A stretch of 64,000 nt of DNA from Cepaea nemoralis. Its lineage: Eukaryota > Mollusca > Gastropoda > Stylommatophora > Helicidae. The DNA is taken from assembly GCA_014155875.1 (NCBI GenBank), contig JACEFZ010014585.1, forward strand, positions 780,001 to 844,000, written 5' to 3'. Positions 54,140-64,000 of this stretch are shown here, one piece after another (the stretch's first letter is position 1; every line of letters starts with the position of its first letter). The position numbers and the translations under genes were made by a program. The notes beneath the pieces were generated by a model that did no database searches, was not told the origin of the DNA, and worked only from the letters and a program-made list of their open reading frames with translations.

Positions 54140-54330
54140 GTGAAAACTAAAAGCCTTCATGAGAAAACCGCAAGAGAAAGACAGAGAGATATTTAGATGA
54201 TTTGTCTAAATGGCGTGACCAGGGCAATAACTCAGATTTGATCCGAGACTCTGGTGATCATGTGAGACAGCACCCCACGATTGCCTACACTTATCGGCAT
54301 AACATCTAATGTTGATGACGATGATAATAC
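54140..54330 (+). mobile_element. RTE-like 3' end
   Basis: GATGATTTGTCTAAATGGCG, GATCCGAGACTCTGGTGATC, CACTTATCGGCATAACATC and a GATGACGATGAT tail, just upstream of exon 22. Confidence 0.65.
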
Positions 54331-54416
54331 AATGAAGCATGTTTCTAAAGTGTGGTTTCAAACTCAGTTTCATGTATCACATTAATCTATGACCATTCTA
54401 CAACTGTTTGTACTAG

Positions 54417-54589
54417 CCGATGAGGAAACATGCTCACTGCTGGAAGAATTTGACGGAAACCTGTGCTTTTTAACCCTGGAGCACGTCCATGGGCTTACAG
54501 ACCTGACAGTCAGGCTCTGTGCTGAGGAGTTCCAGGAATGTAGCTATAGCAGTGACATCTTCACTCTTCTAGCTCTCAAGGCCAAGAAT
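54417..54589 (+). CDS. Exon 22, helical-repeat protein
   Basis: Acceptor GTTTGTACTAG, donor AAT|GTAAAC; phase 1 in, phase 0 out. Reads DEETCSLLEEFDGNLCFLTL then HVHGLTDLTVRLCAEEFQEC and a closing helix. Four cysteines with regular spacing. Confidence 0.7.
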
Positions 54590-54719
54590 GTAAACTTGTG
54601 TGATTGTGTGTGGATATCAGTATGTCTTTATGTTGTTATGTCACTAATAATGACAAGCAATTATATTTATGTCTACCTTTCAGTTATTTCACTAAACAAA
54701 ACATATTATCAGCAACAGT

Positions 54720-55110
54720 CGTTATCTTTTTCTACTTATCTGCCTGCCTGCCTACCTGTCTATCCACCTACCTGCCTGACTATCTACCTACCGCCTACGC
54801 AGGTATCTATCTAAGTACCTGCCTACCTATCTACCTACCTTCCTTTCCTTCCTACCTAATACTTACCTATCTACTTATCTGCCTACGTATAAAGCTACAT
54901 ACCTATTCAGCTAGGTGCCTGTCTACCTATCTACCTACCAACATACCTACCTACCAACCTTCCTATCTAAATACCTACCTACCTAATTATCCAGTTACCT
55001 ATCCAACTAATTACCTACTAACCTACCTACCTACCTACCTACCTACTTACATGTATACCTACCCACCTACTTAACTACCTATCTACCTAACTTCCTATCA
55101 ACCAACAAAC
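54720..55110. repeat. (CTAC/CTGC)n degenerate simple repeat
   Basis: Almost 400 bases of CTACCTACCTGCCTATCTAC-type text, 130 bases after exon 22. The ORFs across it (LPTYLPTYLP) are not genes. Confidence 0.95.
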
Positions 55111-55560
55111 CAACCAGTTCGAAAATCAGCCTACATGCACTTTCATATGTCTTCATTTATAAAATATACACCAGTGTCTAATATTGTGACCAAGCAAAGA
55201 GAGCTATTTTTACATGATGTTCAATATTTGTATATTTTCTCCAACATATTTAAACAATTGTTCATTTGATCTCTGTTCTGACCATCTTACTCTTTGTAAC
55301 TTACAATAACCTCACATCTCAAAGCTTCCAAATTCTTTTCATCTCTCTTGTTAAGGGAGTGCTCTGGACCAGACATGCATAGTACTCGTTCATCTCTGGT
55401 GTTTGTTATTGATTTTACTTATTTGTTAGGCGTAGTGTTACTATTTAAATGTATTATTTTATATTATTCTATATGTTATTATTGATCAATGTGTAAAAAA
55501 AATTTTGTAATATCTACCACGTTTACTAAAGCTCATTTGATGATATATTTCTTCTGTTAA
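55111..55560. other. Intron, nothing recognised
   Basis: AT-rich sequence without exons. Confidence 0.4.
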
Positions 55561-55565
55561 AATGT

Positions 55566-55775
55566 TGCACATCCTTTACTTCCGTTGCAGTCAATCCCAG
55601 CATTTTTGGTTGTTTGTGATTTCTTTGCAAGTTTTCCATCCAGTAGTCTGTCATTGTTTTCTGAACGACCAGCACTCAAACAATTGTTTGAAAACCTACG
55701 CAAGGTGGTCTGTTTCGAACACGGTATGCGGACTTACGAATTGTGTCCGTACCTCGTCTGCCACAGAGCCGGCAG
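55566..55775 (-). mobile_element. SINE family A copy (antisense)
   Basis: CACATCCTTTACTTCCGTTG to CGTCTGCCACAGAGCCGG. The ~21-bp array begins directly at its head end. Confidence 0.85.
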
Positions 55776-55980
55776 TATGATGTATTTATTCATCTGTATG
55801 ATGTATTTATTCTTCTGAATGACGTATTTATGTTTTGTATGATGCATTTATTCTTCTTTATGATGTATTTATTCTTCTGTATGATGTATTTATTCTTCCG
55901 TATGATGTATTTATTCTTCTTATGATGTATTGATTCTTCTGTATGAGGCATTTTTTCTTCTGTATGATGTATTTACTCAG
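55776..55980 (+). repeat. ~21-bp tandem repeat forming the exon 23 acceptor
   Basis: About ten units of TATGATGTATTTATTCTTCTG, with 20-21-bp length variants. The last unit reads TATGATGTATTTACTCAG and is the splice acceptor. Confidence 0.93.
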
Positions 55981-56130
55981 GCCATAAAGACCCCAGTTAA
56001 TGAGTGGCGTCCCACCGATTACAGACAGCTGGGTAGACTGATTGGTTTGATGGGGGATGAAGTCATTGGTCAGATGGTGCTCAGTGATGAAATCATGGCT
56101 TCTCTTCCTTCAGACAGCCTCTTGCCCAAT
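55981..56130 (+). CDS. Exon 23, helical-repeat protein
   Basis: The acceptor TGTATTTACTCAG is the last, altered unit of a ~21-bp repeat; donor AAT|GTAGGT. Fifty codons, phase 0 both sides. Reads TDYRQLGRLIGLMGDEVIGQ then MVLSDEIMASLPSDSLLPN. Confidence 0.75.
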
Positions 56131-56670
56131 GTAGGTAGCCACAGATGCTTGCGCTGTCTTTACATTTGCAGTAATTAAAATAGTTTGTGGAAGAGTGGCA
56201 ACAAGCCCGTCTGAAACAGTGACAGTCTGGGTTCATATCCTGTGACATGTCTCAGTTACCTTATGTTAAAAAATATTATTATTTGTGTGTGTTTTGTTTG
56301 TTTGATAATGATGCCAACACTAACATAGATGTAATTTATGACAATACCCAGCAAAGAAGAGAACAAATGATGAATAAATTAACAAATAAGTCAAATACTT
56401 ATCAACAACAGTCTGCCTACATATACATAAGTGTCAACATCCAGCTGATATAAAATACCATAAATAGTATTGTCTTATTTTCAGTTTAAATCACTTACTA
56501 TCATCACATCAAATGTCATCTACAATGTACCTCCCTAATGACCTGCTTTTTGCTATTATGTAAATTATTTCTTTGTTACATTGTTATCTTTTTGGATTAA
56601 CGTGTACTGTATATTTCACAGTTACAAGTTAAAGAAAAGATCCTTTTTACACGGTTTCAAAATTATTAGC
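56131..56670. other. Intron, nothing recognised
   Basis: AT-rich, no exon or named repeat. Confidence 0.4.
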
Positions 56671-56674
56671 TAAA

Positions 56675-56960
56675 TGGGGCTTCCCCATATCTTTATAGAA
56701 GAAGCGGCACTTGATGGGTAATATGGTCATTATCACTCCGGCCGTCTTTACTTCCGAAACATTTTCTGGTATCCGGTTTAGTTCGAGTCGGATTGAGATC
56801 CCAGGTCAATTTAACAAACAGGTCTCTAGTGGACATTGGCCATGTATAAATGTTAATTATGTTTTAATATGCCACCACAGTGGCACATCGTGGGCGTTTC
56901 ACTTCAAGCCTTGTGATTTTTCAGACTGCTCCAGTACACTACAGTACCAGCAGAGTGAAA
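56675..56960 (-). mobile_element. SINE family B copy, diverged
   Basis: ATGGTCATTATCACTCCGGC, TTTACTTCCGAAACATTTTC, GTCGGATTGAGATCCC. Confidence 0.65.
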
Positions 56961-57008
56961 GAATGAAAGTGTTGGGGATCCATTGTAGCCAGCCTTGACA
57001 GTGTAGAT

Positions 57009-57500
57009 CAGTGTTTCCCAACCTTTTTTGTACCATGCCCCACTTAAGCCTTTCTAAAATTCATATTGCCCCCCTCCCCCCGCCCCATGCCCCCCTCAAC
57101 ATATACATTATTTTTAATATTCAAAAATTGAAATGTTCACTAAAGAAACCTGAATGATAGGTTTTAGGAAGAAATCACTAGGTAATTATTGAGCAAACAC
57201 AGTAAGTAAATTTTCAAAACATATAATGGAGAACTGAAATTCAAGTACAAAATAATTTTAATGAAAGATTTTTCTATATTATTTTAATTATTAGTAATTG
57301 TTTATTATTTAAATTTAGTGAGATCCTTGCACTTGATGCTTGCTGCAAAGAGATCTTATGTCAGGTTCCAATTTAGTTAACTTCAGTCTCAAGTCTCCCC
57401 GTTTTGTTATGTTCAGCCGATTTCTTCCATTTTCGAATTGCCCCCCTTAACAGTCAAATTGCCCCCCTGTGGGGCGTGGGCCCCACGTTGGGAAACACTG
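57009..57500. mobile_element. hAT-type MITE, 492 bp, perfect 8-bp target duplication
   Basis: CAGTGTTTCCCAACC at the left and GTTGGGAAACACTG at the right; GTGTAGAT at 57001-57008 and 57501-57508. C-rich subterminal parts (TGCCCCCCT) mirror each other. No transposase. Confidence 0.95.
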
Positions 57501-57508
57501 GTGTAGAT

Positions 57509-58185
57509 GGCATTTGATTGATTGGTTGTTCTGCGTCATATTCTAAACAAGGAAATCTCCTGAGTTGATTCATGTGGCCAGTCAGACTAGACTACTGTTT
57601 TGGGTTTAACAAATACTGAGCTTTAAAGAACTGGCTTGTTTGAGAAAGACCATTATGGTCGTAGATGGAAGAGGGGAAACCTCAAAATGTACCCAATAGT
57701 GGTCAAAGGACGAACAACGCAAAAGAGTGTAGTAAAGGCCGTTCAATTTATCTAGTATCAACTGGAATAAGTGTACATCCATGCACATAAGAGGAGCAGA
57801 GCTCTCGCTGGTATTGATCCAGCTGGAAACAGATGTCAAAAGTGGACGTCAGAAATAACTCAACTAGAAGTGGAAATCGAGGGGAAACCACCACATTAAC
57901 TTTCAAGGAATTAATTTATCAACAAGTAAAAATGAATTAATTTATCAACACCTCTGAAGTGGAGGTGTGGCATTTCCAGAAATGCATTACATGCATTCTT
58001 TCTAAACATCCTTGTATAATATATGCATATGCTTAAATCAAGGATCCATGCATAAACTAGATGACAAGAGAGGAACCAAATAGATCATGGCTATTGGCAA
58101 AATATGTGGCTTGTTTCTGTTTCTCTATTTTCCATTGTGTGCTTATTTATGCATTTCTGGCAATAGTAGTTTTCACAATTGTTTG
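57509..58185. other. Intron, unclassified
   Basis: No exon; a short duplication AATTAATTTATCAACA at about 57907 and 57937. Confidence 0.4.
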
Positions 58186-58189
58186 TTGT

Positions 58190-58490
58190 TGCCGTGCTCG
58201 CTCGGTTTGAACTCAAGCAAGCGAAGTCCATACACGTGCTATTGCTAGTCCACTGTACTTATTTTTGCGTGTGGATTAGCTTTCCTATTACCAGTATCAC
58301 TCACCATCAGGTGAACCCACTCCCACTTCAGAGGTACTTGTAATTTACTTCTCAAAGTAAAACCAAGAAGTCAACACTTTAATCCAAGTGATCGATGTAG
58401 GGTCGAACACGCTACCTCGGCATCAGCGCATCAGAAGTTTAAAAACGAACTCTCCTATCCAATCGACCTTGCTGACCTCAAACTTTCACA
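58190..58490 (-). mobile_element. SINE family F copy (antisense)
   Basis: GTTTGAACTCAAGCAAGCGAAG to AACGAACTCTCCTATCCAATCG, complete head and body. Confidence 0.85.
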
Positions 58491-58589
58491 GATTAAATTC
58501 GATTTAATCAAATTAACAAATACCCAATAGAAGATCTATCATTTGATAATCAAAGTGAAATTGGTGTTCTGGAATTACATATGTTCTTA

Positions 58590-58705
58590 AATCTTTGGAT
58601 TATGTTCTGAAAGTATTGTAATCGAATGCCTTGAAAGTTAGAGAACAAGATATACATATTCTGAGATACGTAGATGATTCAGTTTTAATAGCAGTCAGAA
58701 AGTTG
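58590..58705 (+). mobile_element. Reverse transcriptase remnant (YVDD)
   Basis: One frame reads ILRYVDDSVLIA near 58657-58692, the catalytic RT motif; the flanks are degenerate. Confidence 0.55.
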
Positions 58706-59333
58706 TTTGTGCATTTGTTCCCTGCCATGCAAGACGTTCAGTCATTGCGTTGTCCTTGTAGGAACAACGGGATCTAGCTGGGCAACAAATAGTAACACAA
58801 GAACAATCCACTTCACTAAAATATCAGATAACAAACAAGTTTGGCAAGTCATTGTTGGCATACATATATACACAACACAGTGCACCCGAAGAAGGAGTTG
58901 GAGAAGGAGAAAAATAATAGTGGTTATCTCACGTGCTAGGGATCGTAGGTTCAATTCCCAGCGGTGGAAGATATTTAATTCTGACAGTTTGGCTCTAGGA
59001 TAAACTCAGTGACATAACATTTGTACCAGAGATTTCTATGGGGACCACACAGATAACTGGCATCATTCAGACCTCACCAACTCTAGAGTGGCTTTCAGCA
59101 GTGGAATATATTGGTGAACATATGGTAGCATAAATGACATATAACGGGATATTTTTACCATTGTGCTTATGAAATTCGAGGAGAAACTAACACATTCATT
59201 TTCCAACAACGGTTTTATGGGCAAATACAAACTAGATTTATCGTGGCGTTGCATATCCAAATAAAAATTACTTCATATTAGTTTATAGACTAAATGATTT
59301 CGTGTGACTGACATTGTGACATAACACATTCAG
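58706..59333. other. Intron with a tRNA-like fragment
   Basis: Around 58915-58970, TAGTGGTTATCTCACGTGCTAG and GGTTCAATTCCCAGC look like a SINE head; the rest is unassigned. Confidence 0.4.
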
Positions 59334-59476
59334 GGTCATCTGCTGATGAAGCAGTATCTAACACAGAACAGGCTCCAGCTAGGAAAGCTCACAGCTCCAC
59401 GCATTGCTGACTACGCACTTTTCCTTGGGCAGTTGTCATTAGATGATCTTAACCAGCTGGAGCCAGACGCAGTAAG
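59334..59476 (+). CDS. Exon 24, helical-repeat protein
   Basis: Acceptor ATAACACATTCAG, donor AG|GTATGT; phase 0 in, phase 2 out. Reads GHLLMKQYLTQNRLQLGKLT then APRIADYALFLGQLSLDDLN and QLEPDAV. Confidence 0.75.
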
Positions 59477-60138
59477 GTATGTAAAGTATGCAGTATCGAT
59501 AATTTCATATATATGTGGTTTGAGTTTTATAGATAGAGCTATTCATGCAAATTAGAAATTATATAATCAGTTGAGTCTGAATATAAGTTTTCCCCGAAGA
59601 TAATAAATATAATCTTTAACTATTAATATCCACACCGGCTTCGTGGCATAAGGGTTAACGAAACAGTACGTGCATGTAAATTTATAAATACAAATGGATT
59701 TGGCGTACAGAGGGACAGGTTCTTTTACTGCAGAGATGGGAATATGTGTGTTCTTACCTAATATCGAGGGTTGCAGCACAGCATGTTCGGCGGACTGCTA
59801 TAATGAGCCAGTCCTGTAGACGTTGCATTGCGCCATTCCCTCGAAATGTTAGCTGGATAAATACCTTGAGTTTAAGGACTGAAGTTTCGTCGGTCTTGGT
59901 TTCCGCTGTTGGCAGTAACGCTTTATAAATCCTGTGGCGTACCCTTTCAGGTGTAAGACATTCTTCAGAGTTTCAATTGTCTCTGTCATTGTTTCCTGGG
60001 TGCATATTTTCTTGGCGCGGTCAAACAGGGTCCGTACTGAGCCCCGTTTGTACTGGACAGGCGCGGAACTATGAAAATTTAATTATTGACCAGTTCATGT
60101 TTCTTTGCGGTACACCGATCTTAGAATTGTGCCATCTG
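59477..60138. other. Intron with SINE A head fragment
   Basis: CCGGCTTCGTGGCATAAGGGTTAACG at 59636 is a family A head without its body. No exon seen in the rest. Confidence 0.45.
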
Positions 60139-60141
60139 CTC

Positions 60142-60332
60142 TACGTCTCGAAACACAGGTGAGGGCTATTTGGCAGCAGACCACCTTGCGTTAGTTTTCA
60201 TACAGTGGAATGAGTGCCGGTCGTTCAGAAAGCAATTGCAAACTAATGAAAGTAAACTTGCCAGGAAATCACAAACAGCCCAAAAATGCTAGGGTTGACT
60301 ACGAAGTCCTGTACAGGAAATGCAACTAACTT
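60142..60332 (+). mobile_element. SINE family A, 3' part
   Basis: GGCTATTTGGCAGCAGACCA, GTGCCGGTCGTTCAGAAAGC, GGTTGACTACGAAGTCCTG. Confidence 0.8.
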
Positions 60333-60439
60333 CTTTATAAAATTGCGCACGATATGCAATAAGGTAAGAGTGATTGAGAGATAACCAGGACCAAACCATG
60401 CTGAATAAGATATTATGCCCAGTATTATTATAGATAATA

Positions 60440-61062
60440 GTTAGTTAGTTAGTTAGTCGCAGTTCCAACTTCACAGCAACGGGTCGTCCCCATTATGCTC
60501 CGTTCCTGTGCCAGTGAATATCACACAAAATGCTTCCCACTGCCCAATGTGAAAAGTGGAAAAGACAGGAGTCTCGACAAACAACAACCCGCACAGATAC
60601 GCTGTGCATAATGCCGCCGCCAGAATGTCAACACACCAGTCCCCCACGAAACACCCAATTCATCTCTGATGGAATCGGCAGTCATTTTCCTATCTGGATG
60701 TTTCCTAGATGTTCACCCACGCAGTCCACGAAAATACAGTTCATCACCGACGGCAGTGGCAGTCAACCAGAAGCCCAGCAGCCACACATTTCTGCATAAG
60801 GCAAAAACTGGTCAACTCTGGGACATAGCCACCTGCCATCGCTCTGAACATGCAGTCACGTTCCCCCCCCCAAAAAAAAAACTTGGGCAGATTCAAAACC
60901 ACTTCACACGAAACTCACAGCTCACAGTGTCGCGCCACGCACTAACTCAGTAGCAGGGCGACGGAACCATCAAGCCTCCTTAGTCGCCTCTTACGACATG
61001 CGTGGTAGGCTACAGTGTTGCTATTCTTTGCTTCCCTTATGGGCCCCGGCAACATACGGGAG
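60440..61062 (-). mobile_element. Non-autonomous retroelement with (CTAA)n tail and 14-bp target duplication
   Basis: TATTATAGATAATA at 60426-60439 and 61063-61076. On the minus strand it begins CTCCCGTATGTTGCCGGGGC, includes CCACGCATGTCGTAAGAGGC and ends in ACTAACTAACTAAC. 623 bp without a coding domain. The tail type equals that of the LINE at 13511-16980. Confidence 0.88.
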
Positions 61063-61076
61063 TATTATAGATAATA

Positions 61077-61395
61077 ACTACAGCGAAGCTGGAAGTGAGG
61101 AATCATAGTGGTCATTTACAAGAAATACTGCCGGAAAAAAAAAAGAAAAAGCAAGTTTCGTTCTGTTTTGAGTATTGGGCACTGATAACATTGCACAAGG
61201 AACTAAACTAAACAAAAAAGATATTGGAGAAAGGACACTCACAAAATGACACCTGGCTCGTAGATGGATATGTGGATAAATGGCAAGGAAAGTTGCTGGA
61301 TGAATGATCTGGTAGATTGTTGAATAGATACTCTCATAAATCGTTCTGAAAGTTCATATTCTTGATTTAGAAGTCGGTGCTTGCACAATGAGTAA
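61077..61395. other. Intron, unclassified
   Basis: No exon or known repeat seen. Confidence 0.4.
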
Positions 61396-61399
61396 ACGC

Positions 61400-61700
61400 A
61401 AAGGAACGTTTTGTATGTGGTGAGACGCAATGGGTACGTGCTGTTAGCCCAATATTTGTATAGACCTACCGGTACTTGGTCGGTGATTTTTATCAAGGTC
61501 ACGCTGGCCGCTATCGACCTGTGAGCCAATCTCAGTGTTACACATTCCGTCTAAATGGGGATTGGAACATACGACTACTGACCCAGCAAAGCAAGCTTGC
61601 TAGCCAACTAGCTACCGCGACAACCCTTTTGGTAGAGTCGAATGTAAGATGCCCCAGCGTGCCCAATTTGTGACCCTTTGAAAATACAGTTCGTTGGTTA
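61400..61700 (-). mobile_element. SINE family B copy plus retroposon tail
   Basis: TTGTATAGACCTACCGGTAC, GCTAGCCAACTAGCTACCGC head complement, followed by GCGTGCCCAATTTGTGACCC as in the element ending at 53790. Confidence 0.65.
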
Positions 61701-62034
61701 GTTCGTTCTCAACCTGTCGTGAATCAAAATTGATTGATCAACTATGATGTCATACACAATTATTAATAACCAATCCTAAAGAAAAGATAATGAACAACTA
61801 AATAATTTTAGGCAGAAACTAATTCAGAAATTAACAGGGAAAATGCTGGTGGAAGCTGAAATTTTGGCCAGATTTATTTGGACATAAATAGTAAGAATAA
61901 ATATGTAATGATCTAGATTTGGGCTGCAGTATGGAAGATGTAAGGGATAATACTAATTATTATTGCAGCTTGCGTGCCCAGGAATGTAAGGTGATAACAA
62001 ATTGTATATAAAATTAAGGACCCTTTTTCAAGTT

Positions 62035-62245
62035 TTGAGACGTATTATGTATATTTGTATAAACCAATAGGCGTCGATTGGTGGTATTCTCAATGTCACG
62101 CCGGCCCTTTTACTTCTGTGCGATTTTCTGGTGCCAATGTTAGACTGGTTACATTTGGAAGTCCAAGTCATTTAAAAAAAATTATGTTTGGATAGAGATT
62201 AGAACAAATGAGCATCGCGCGGGCAGTCGAGCTGCTATTATAAAG
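62035..62245 (-). mobile_element. SINE family B copy, diverged
   Basis: TATAAACCAATAGGCGTCGA, TCACGCCGGCCCTTTTACTT, GACTGGTTACATTTGG. Confidence 0.7.
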
Positions 62246-62549
62246 CCAGTATTATTACTGCTATGCTGCACAATGACAGATGGTCATTAAGTGCCAGCTC
62301 CACATTTAATGTCGAATGTAATGAGTCTCCAATATTTTCAGTGTCTTGTTTTATCTACTGAGGTCTGGCATATCACGTCTCACTGAATCAACGACGTGAG
62401 TGTGTACAAATATACTGTTCGTTTATTCAACTTAGCATATACATCATTTCAATTCTACAATGTGTACAATATAAAGCATATTCATAATAATAACATGACA
62501 TCATAATTCATGTATATCGTATATTCTTCTATCTATATACTCCCGCTCG

Positions 62550-62630
62550 CAGTCAGCACACACGCACGCACACACGCACGCACGCACTCACGCACGCACG
62601 CACACACACACACACGCACACACACACACA

Positions 62631-62662
<32 letters not shown>

Positions 62663-62663
62663 T
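62550..62663. repeat. (CACG)n/(CA)n microsatellite
   Basis: Mixed ACGCACGC and ACACAC units. Confidence 0.97.
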
Positions 62664-63195
62664 TGTAGCAGATACTCCCAGCTCAGGCTATCATGAGCTC
62701 TTGTCAATTCTTCACTCGTTCAGGCATTCTCCAAACACAACCGTCTCTGTCTACAGCTTTGTCCCGTCTGTCTAAGCCTTTGGCCTCGGTCGTCTATCCC
62801 GTAGTGAAGCACCACGTGCCACTTCACCTGGGTCGTGGTTTGCCGTGACCAGCATTGCGTCTCAGTCTTGTCCTTCACCTCTGGGTCAGTCCTCGAGGTT
62901 TAGTCCGTCCGTTGTTGCTAACGGTCTTCTAATTAACTCATATCGTCCGGTCTGTCCCTGTACAGTCTTAACCCATGTGTCCCTTGTCCTATAGTCGGGC
63001 TTATTCCTACGGGGTAATCTATAGGGCTATGACAAATATCCTCTGTTCTGTATCTCTGTGGTGCACTCATACCGGTGTCTTCCAGTCCATCTCATGCTCT
63101 TGTCTACCCGCCTATAACATCGTCTTCCACTGGCACACTTTCCTTCTTTCCACTTTTCTCTCAATCATATTCTTCAACACTGATGTCTTATAATA
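62664..63195. other. Pyrimidine-rich intron block
   Basis: Rich in TCTGTC, TCCGTCCG and CCTTTGGCC-like text and higher in CpG than neighbours; no frame or repeat family identified. Confidence 0.4.
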
Positions 63196-63312
63196 TATGT
63201 AGTTCAGAAAGCAATGGCAAACTATTGAACGTAAAATTAAAACTGCTCTGGAATCACAAACAGCCAAAAAATGCTAGAATTGACTCCTATGTCCTATAAA
63301 TGAAATGCAACT
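63196..63312 (+). mobile_element. SINE family A, 3' half
   Basis: AGAAAGCAATGGCAAACTAT, CACAAACAGCCAAAAAATGC, TCCTATAAATGAAATGCAAC. Confidence 0.8.
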
Positions 63313-63460
63313 TTCTTCTTACAAGTATAATATGAATTACTTGGCTGATCTTAGTTTCATTGCGTAATGTTTTCTTCAGTGCTTGTTTTTGTTATTCTTA
63401 ATGCTTTTGCCTACCTGATGCAGCTATGTTTTTGTTACATGTTACCTTTCTTTGGTACAG

Positions 63461-63615
63461 TGATGCAGCTGTGTTGAATGACTTGGGCATCTTACCAATA
63501 GAACTACTGCCATTTGAGAAGATTCAAATGTTTGCAGACAAGATTATTGAGTCTGGTAAAATTGATGTCACTACAGCAGATGCTAGTGATATTCAACACC
63601 TTGGATCTTTGACAG
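63461..63615 (+). CDS. Exon 25, helical-repeat protein
   Basis: Acceptor CCTTTCTTTGGTACAG, donor G|GTGAAA; phase 2 in, phase 1 out. Reads DAAVLNDLGILPIELLPFEK, then IQMFADKIIESGKIDVTTAD and ASDIQHLGSLTG. Confidence 0.75.
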
Positions 63616-63708
63616 GTGAAAATGTGATGTATTTTTAAAATTCTTATTTACATATTTCATTAATTAAAAGAACGTATCTGAATTATCCTTTTGGGGAGAT
63701 GGAGATAG

Positions 63709-63899
63709 CCAGAAATATAAATGCTGTCTTATGTCCTGACAGCGTGTGTCAAAGCAGCAAACTAGACCAGACCATGACCTTACTCCACCTCGCGGCGGTA
63801 GTTCTGGAGACTGTCTGCATCACTGAAGTATGGCTTAGAGAGAAGGATGCAAAAGGGAAGGAAAAACTAGTTATAAAAACTGATTCGCTGAAGTCATAA
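63709..63899 (+). CDS. Exon 26, probable last coding exon with stop
   Basis: Acceptor GGAGATAG keeps phase 1 with exon 25, though its pyrimidine tract is weak. Reads ARNINAVLCPDSVCQSSKLD then TMTLLHLAAVVLETVCITEV and a Lys-rich tail to TAA at 63897. The hydrophobic stretch is short for a membrane segment and no clear GPI signal follows. The gene could instead skip this exon and continue beyond the window. Confidence 0.45.
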
Positions 63900-63929
63900 A
63901 GTCATGTGTGTTTATGAAAATGAACACAT

Positions 63930-63935
63930 AATAAA
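63930..63935 (+). promoter_or_regulatory. Putative poly(A) signal AATAAA
   Basis: AATAAA 31 bases after the predicted stop of exon 26, consistent with a short 3' UTR. Such hexamers are common in AT-rich DNA, so support is modest. Confidence 0.4.
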
Positions 63936-64000
63936 GCTTCTGTAAAGGGATTGATCACAATAAGAAAATAACAGGGGTAAACATGGCAAAGTTAGATGGC

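Noticed and set aside
54604..55074. 156-codon LPTYLPTYLP ORF
   Set aside because: Artefact of the CTAC simple repeat.
63461..63638. Stop directly after exon 25 (TGENVMYF) as the normal C-terminus
   Set aside because: A GTGAAA donor and an in-phase downstream exon with a poly(A) signal fit better, though intron retention remains possible.

Overview
This is eukaryotic, almost certainly animal, genomic DNA. It is AT-rich and full of introns, microsatellites, tRNA-derived SINEs, non-LTR retrotransposons and DNA-transposon remnants. The mixture would suit a lophotrochozoan such as a mollusc, but the species cannot be fixed from the window and that placement is inference.

The backbone of the window is one large plus-strand gene. 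I can place 26 exons between 738 and 63899, followed by an AATAAA at 63930. Each has AG/GT borders and an open frame, and splice phases agree at every junction except one (40628 to 45548), where an exon is missing or not recognised. The first exon has no clear initiator context, so the gene probably starts upstream of the window. The joined product is about 1,650 residues. It is made of short leucine-rich helical modules such as LGCLMCGYTKIDIQNITDDD, LGQLSLDDLNQLEP and LGRLIGLMGDEVIGQ. These look most like the mesothelin/stereocilin/otoancorin superfamily of secreted or membrane-anchored superhelical extracellular proteins. That is a recognition by eye, not a search result.

The most unusual feature is how often tandem repeats sit on the 3' splice sites of this gene. 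A 49-50-bp array (about 24 units) runs to 22 bases before exon 6. A (GA)n/G-run tract sits in front of exon 8. A 27-bp repeat with exactly 29 units lies inside exon 10 or at its acceptor. A 33-bp repeat supplies the acceptor of exon 11 from its last unit. A ~21-bp repeat supplies the acceptor of exon 23. The 27-bp repeat is open on both strands; on the plus strand it would code a Ser/Thr/Cys-rich 9-residue repeat joined in phase to both neighbouring exons.

The introns are a dense mobile-element collection. At 13511-16980 lies a 5'-truncated I-clade-like LINE (endonuclease, RT, RNase H, (CTAA)n tail, 11-bp imperfect TSD) with a frameshift before RNase H. At 40875-42771 lies a complete insertion (perfect 11-bp TSD) that carries only a LINE-type ORF1 and a short 3' end with a (TTGAG)n tail on the minus strand: an ORF1-only 'half-LINE'. 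Many 5'-truncated RTE-like 3' ends carry simple-repeat tails. There is a Tigger/pogo derivative with TA target duplication and CENP-B-like remnants, two hAT-type MITEs with 8-bp TSDs, a mariner-like remnant, and at least seven tRNA-headed SINE-like families, several nested in each other.

Layout: 1-12.4 kb, exons 1-5 with SINEs, an old hAT-like element and the Tigger copy; 12.4-18.6 kb, one intron holding a hAT MITE, the LINE and the 49-bp satellite; 18.6-26.4 kb, exons 6-11 with SINEs and the VNTR exon; 26.4-40.6 kb, exons 12-17 among RTE fragments and SINEs; 40.6-45.5 kb, a long intron with the half-LINE; 45.5-63.9 kb, exons 18-26 with MITEs, SINEs and simple repeats. No bacterial-type genes, rRNA, bona fide tRNA genes or CRISPR arrays were seen.
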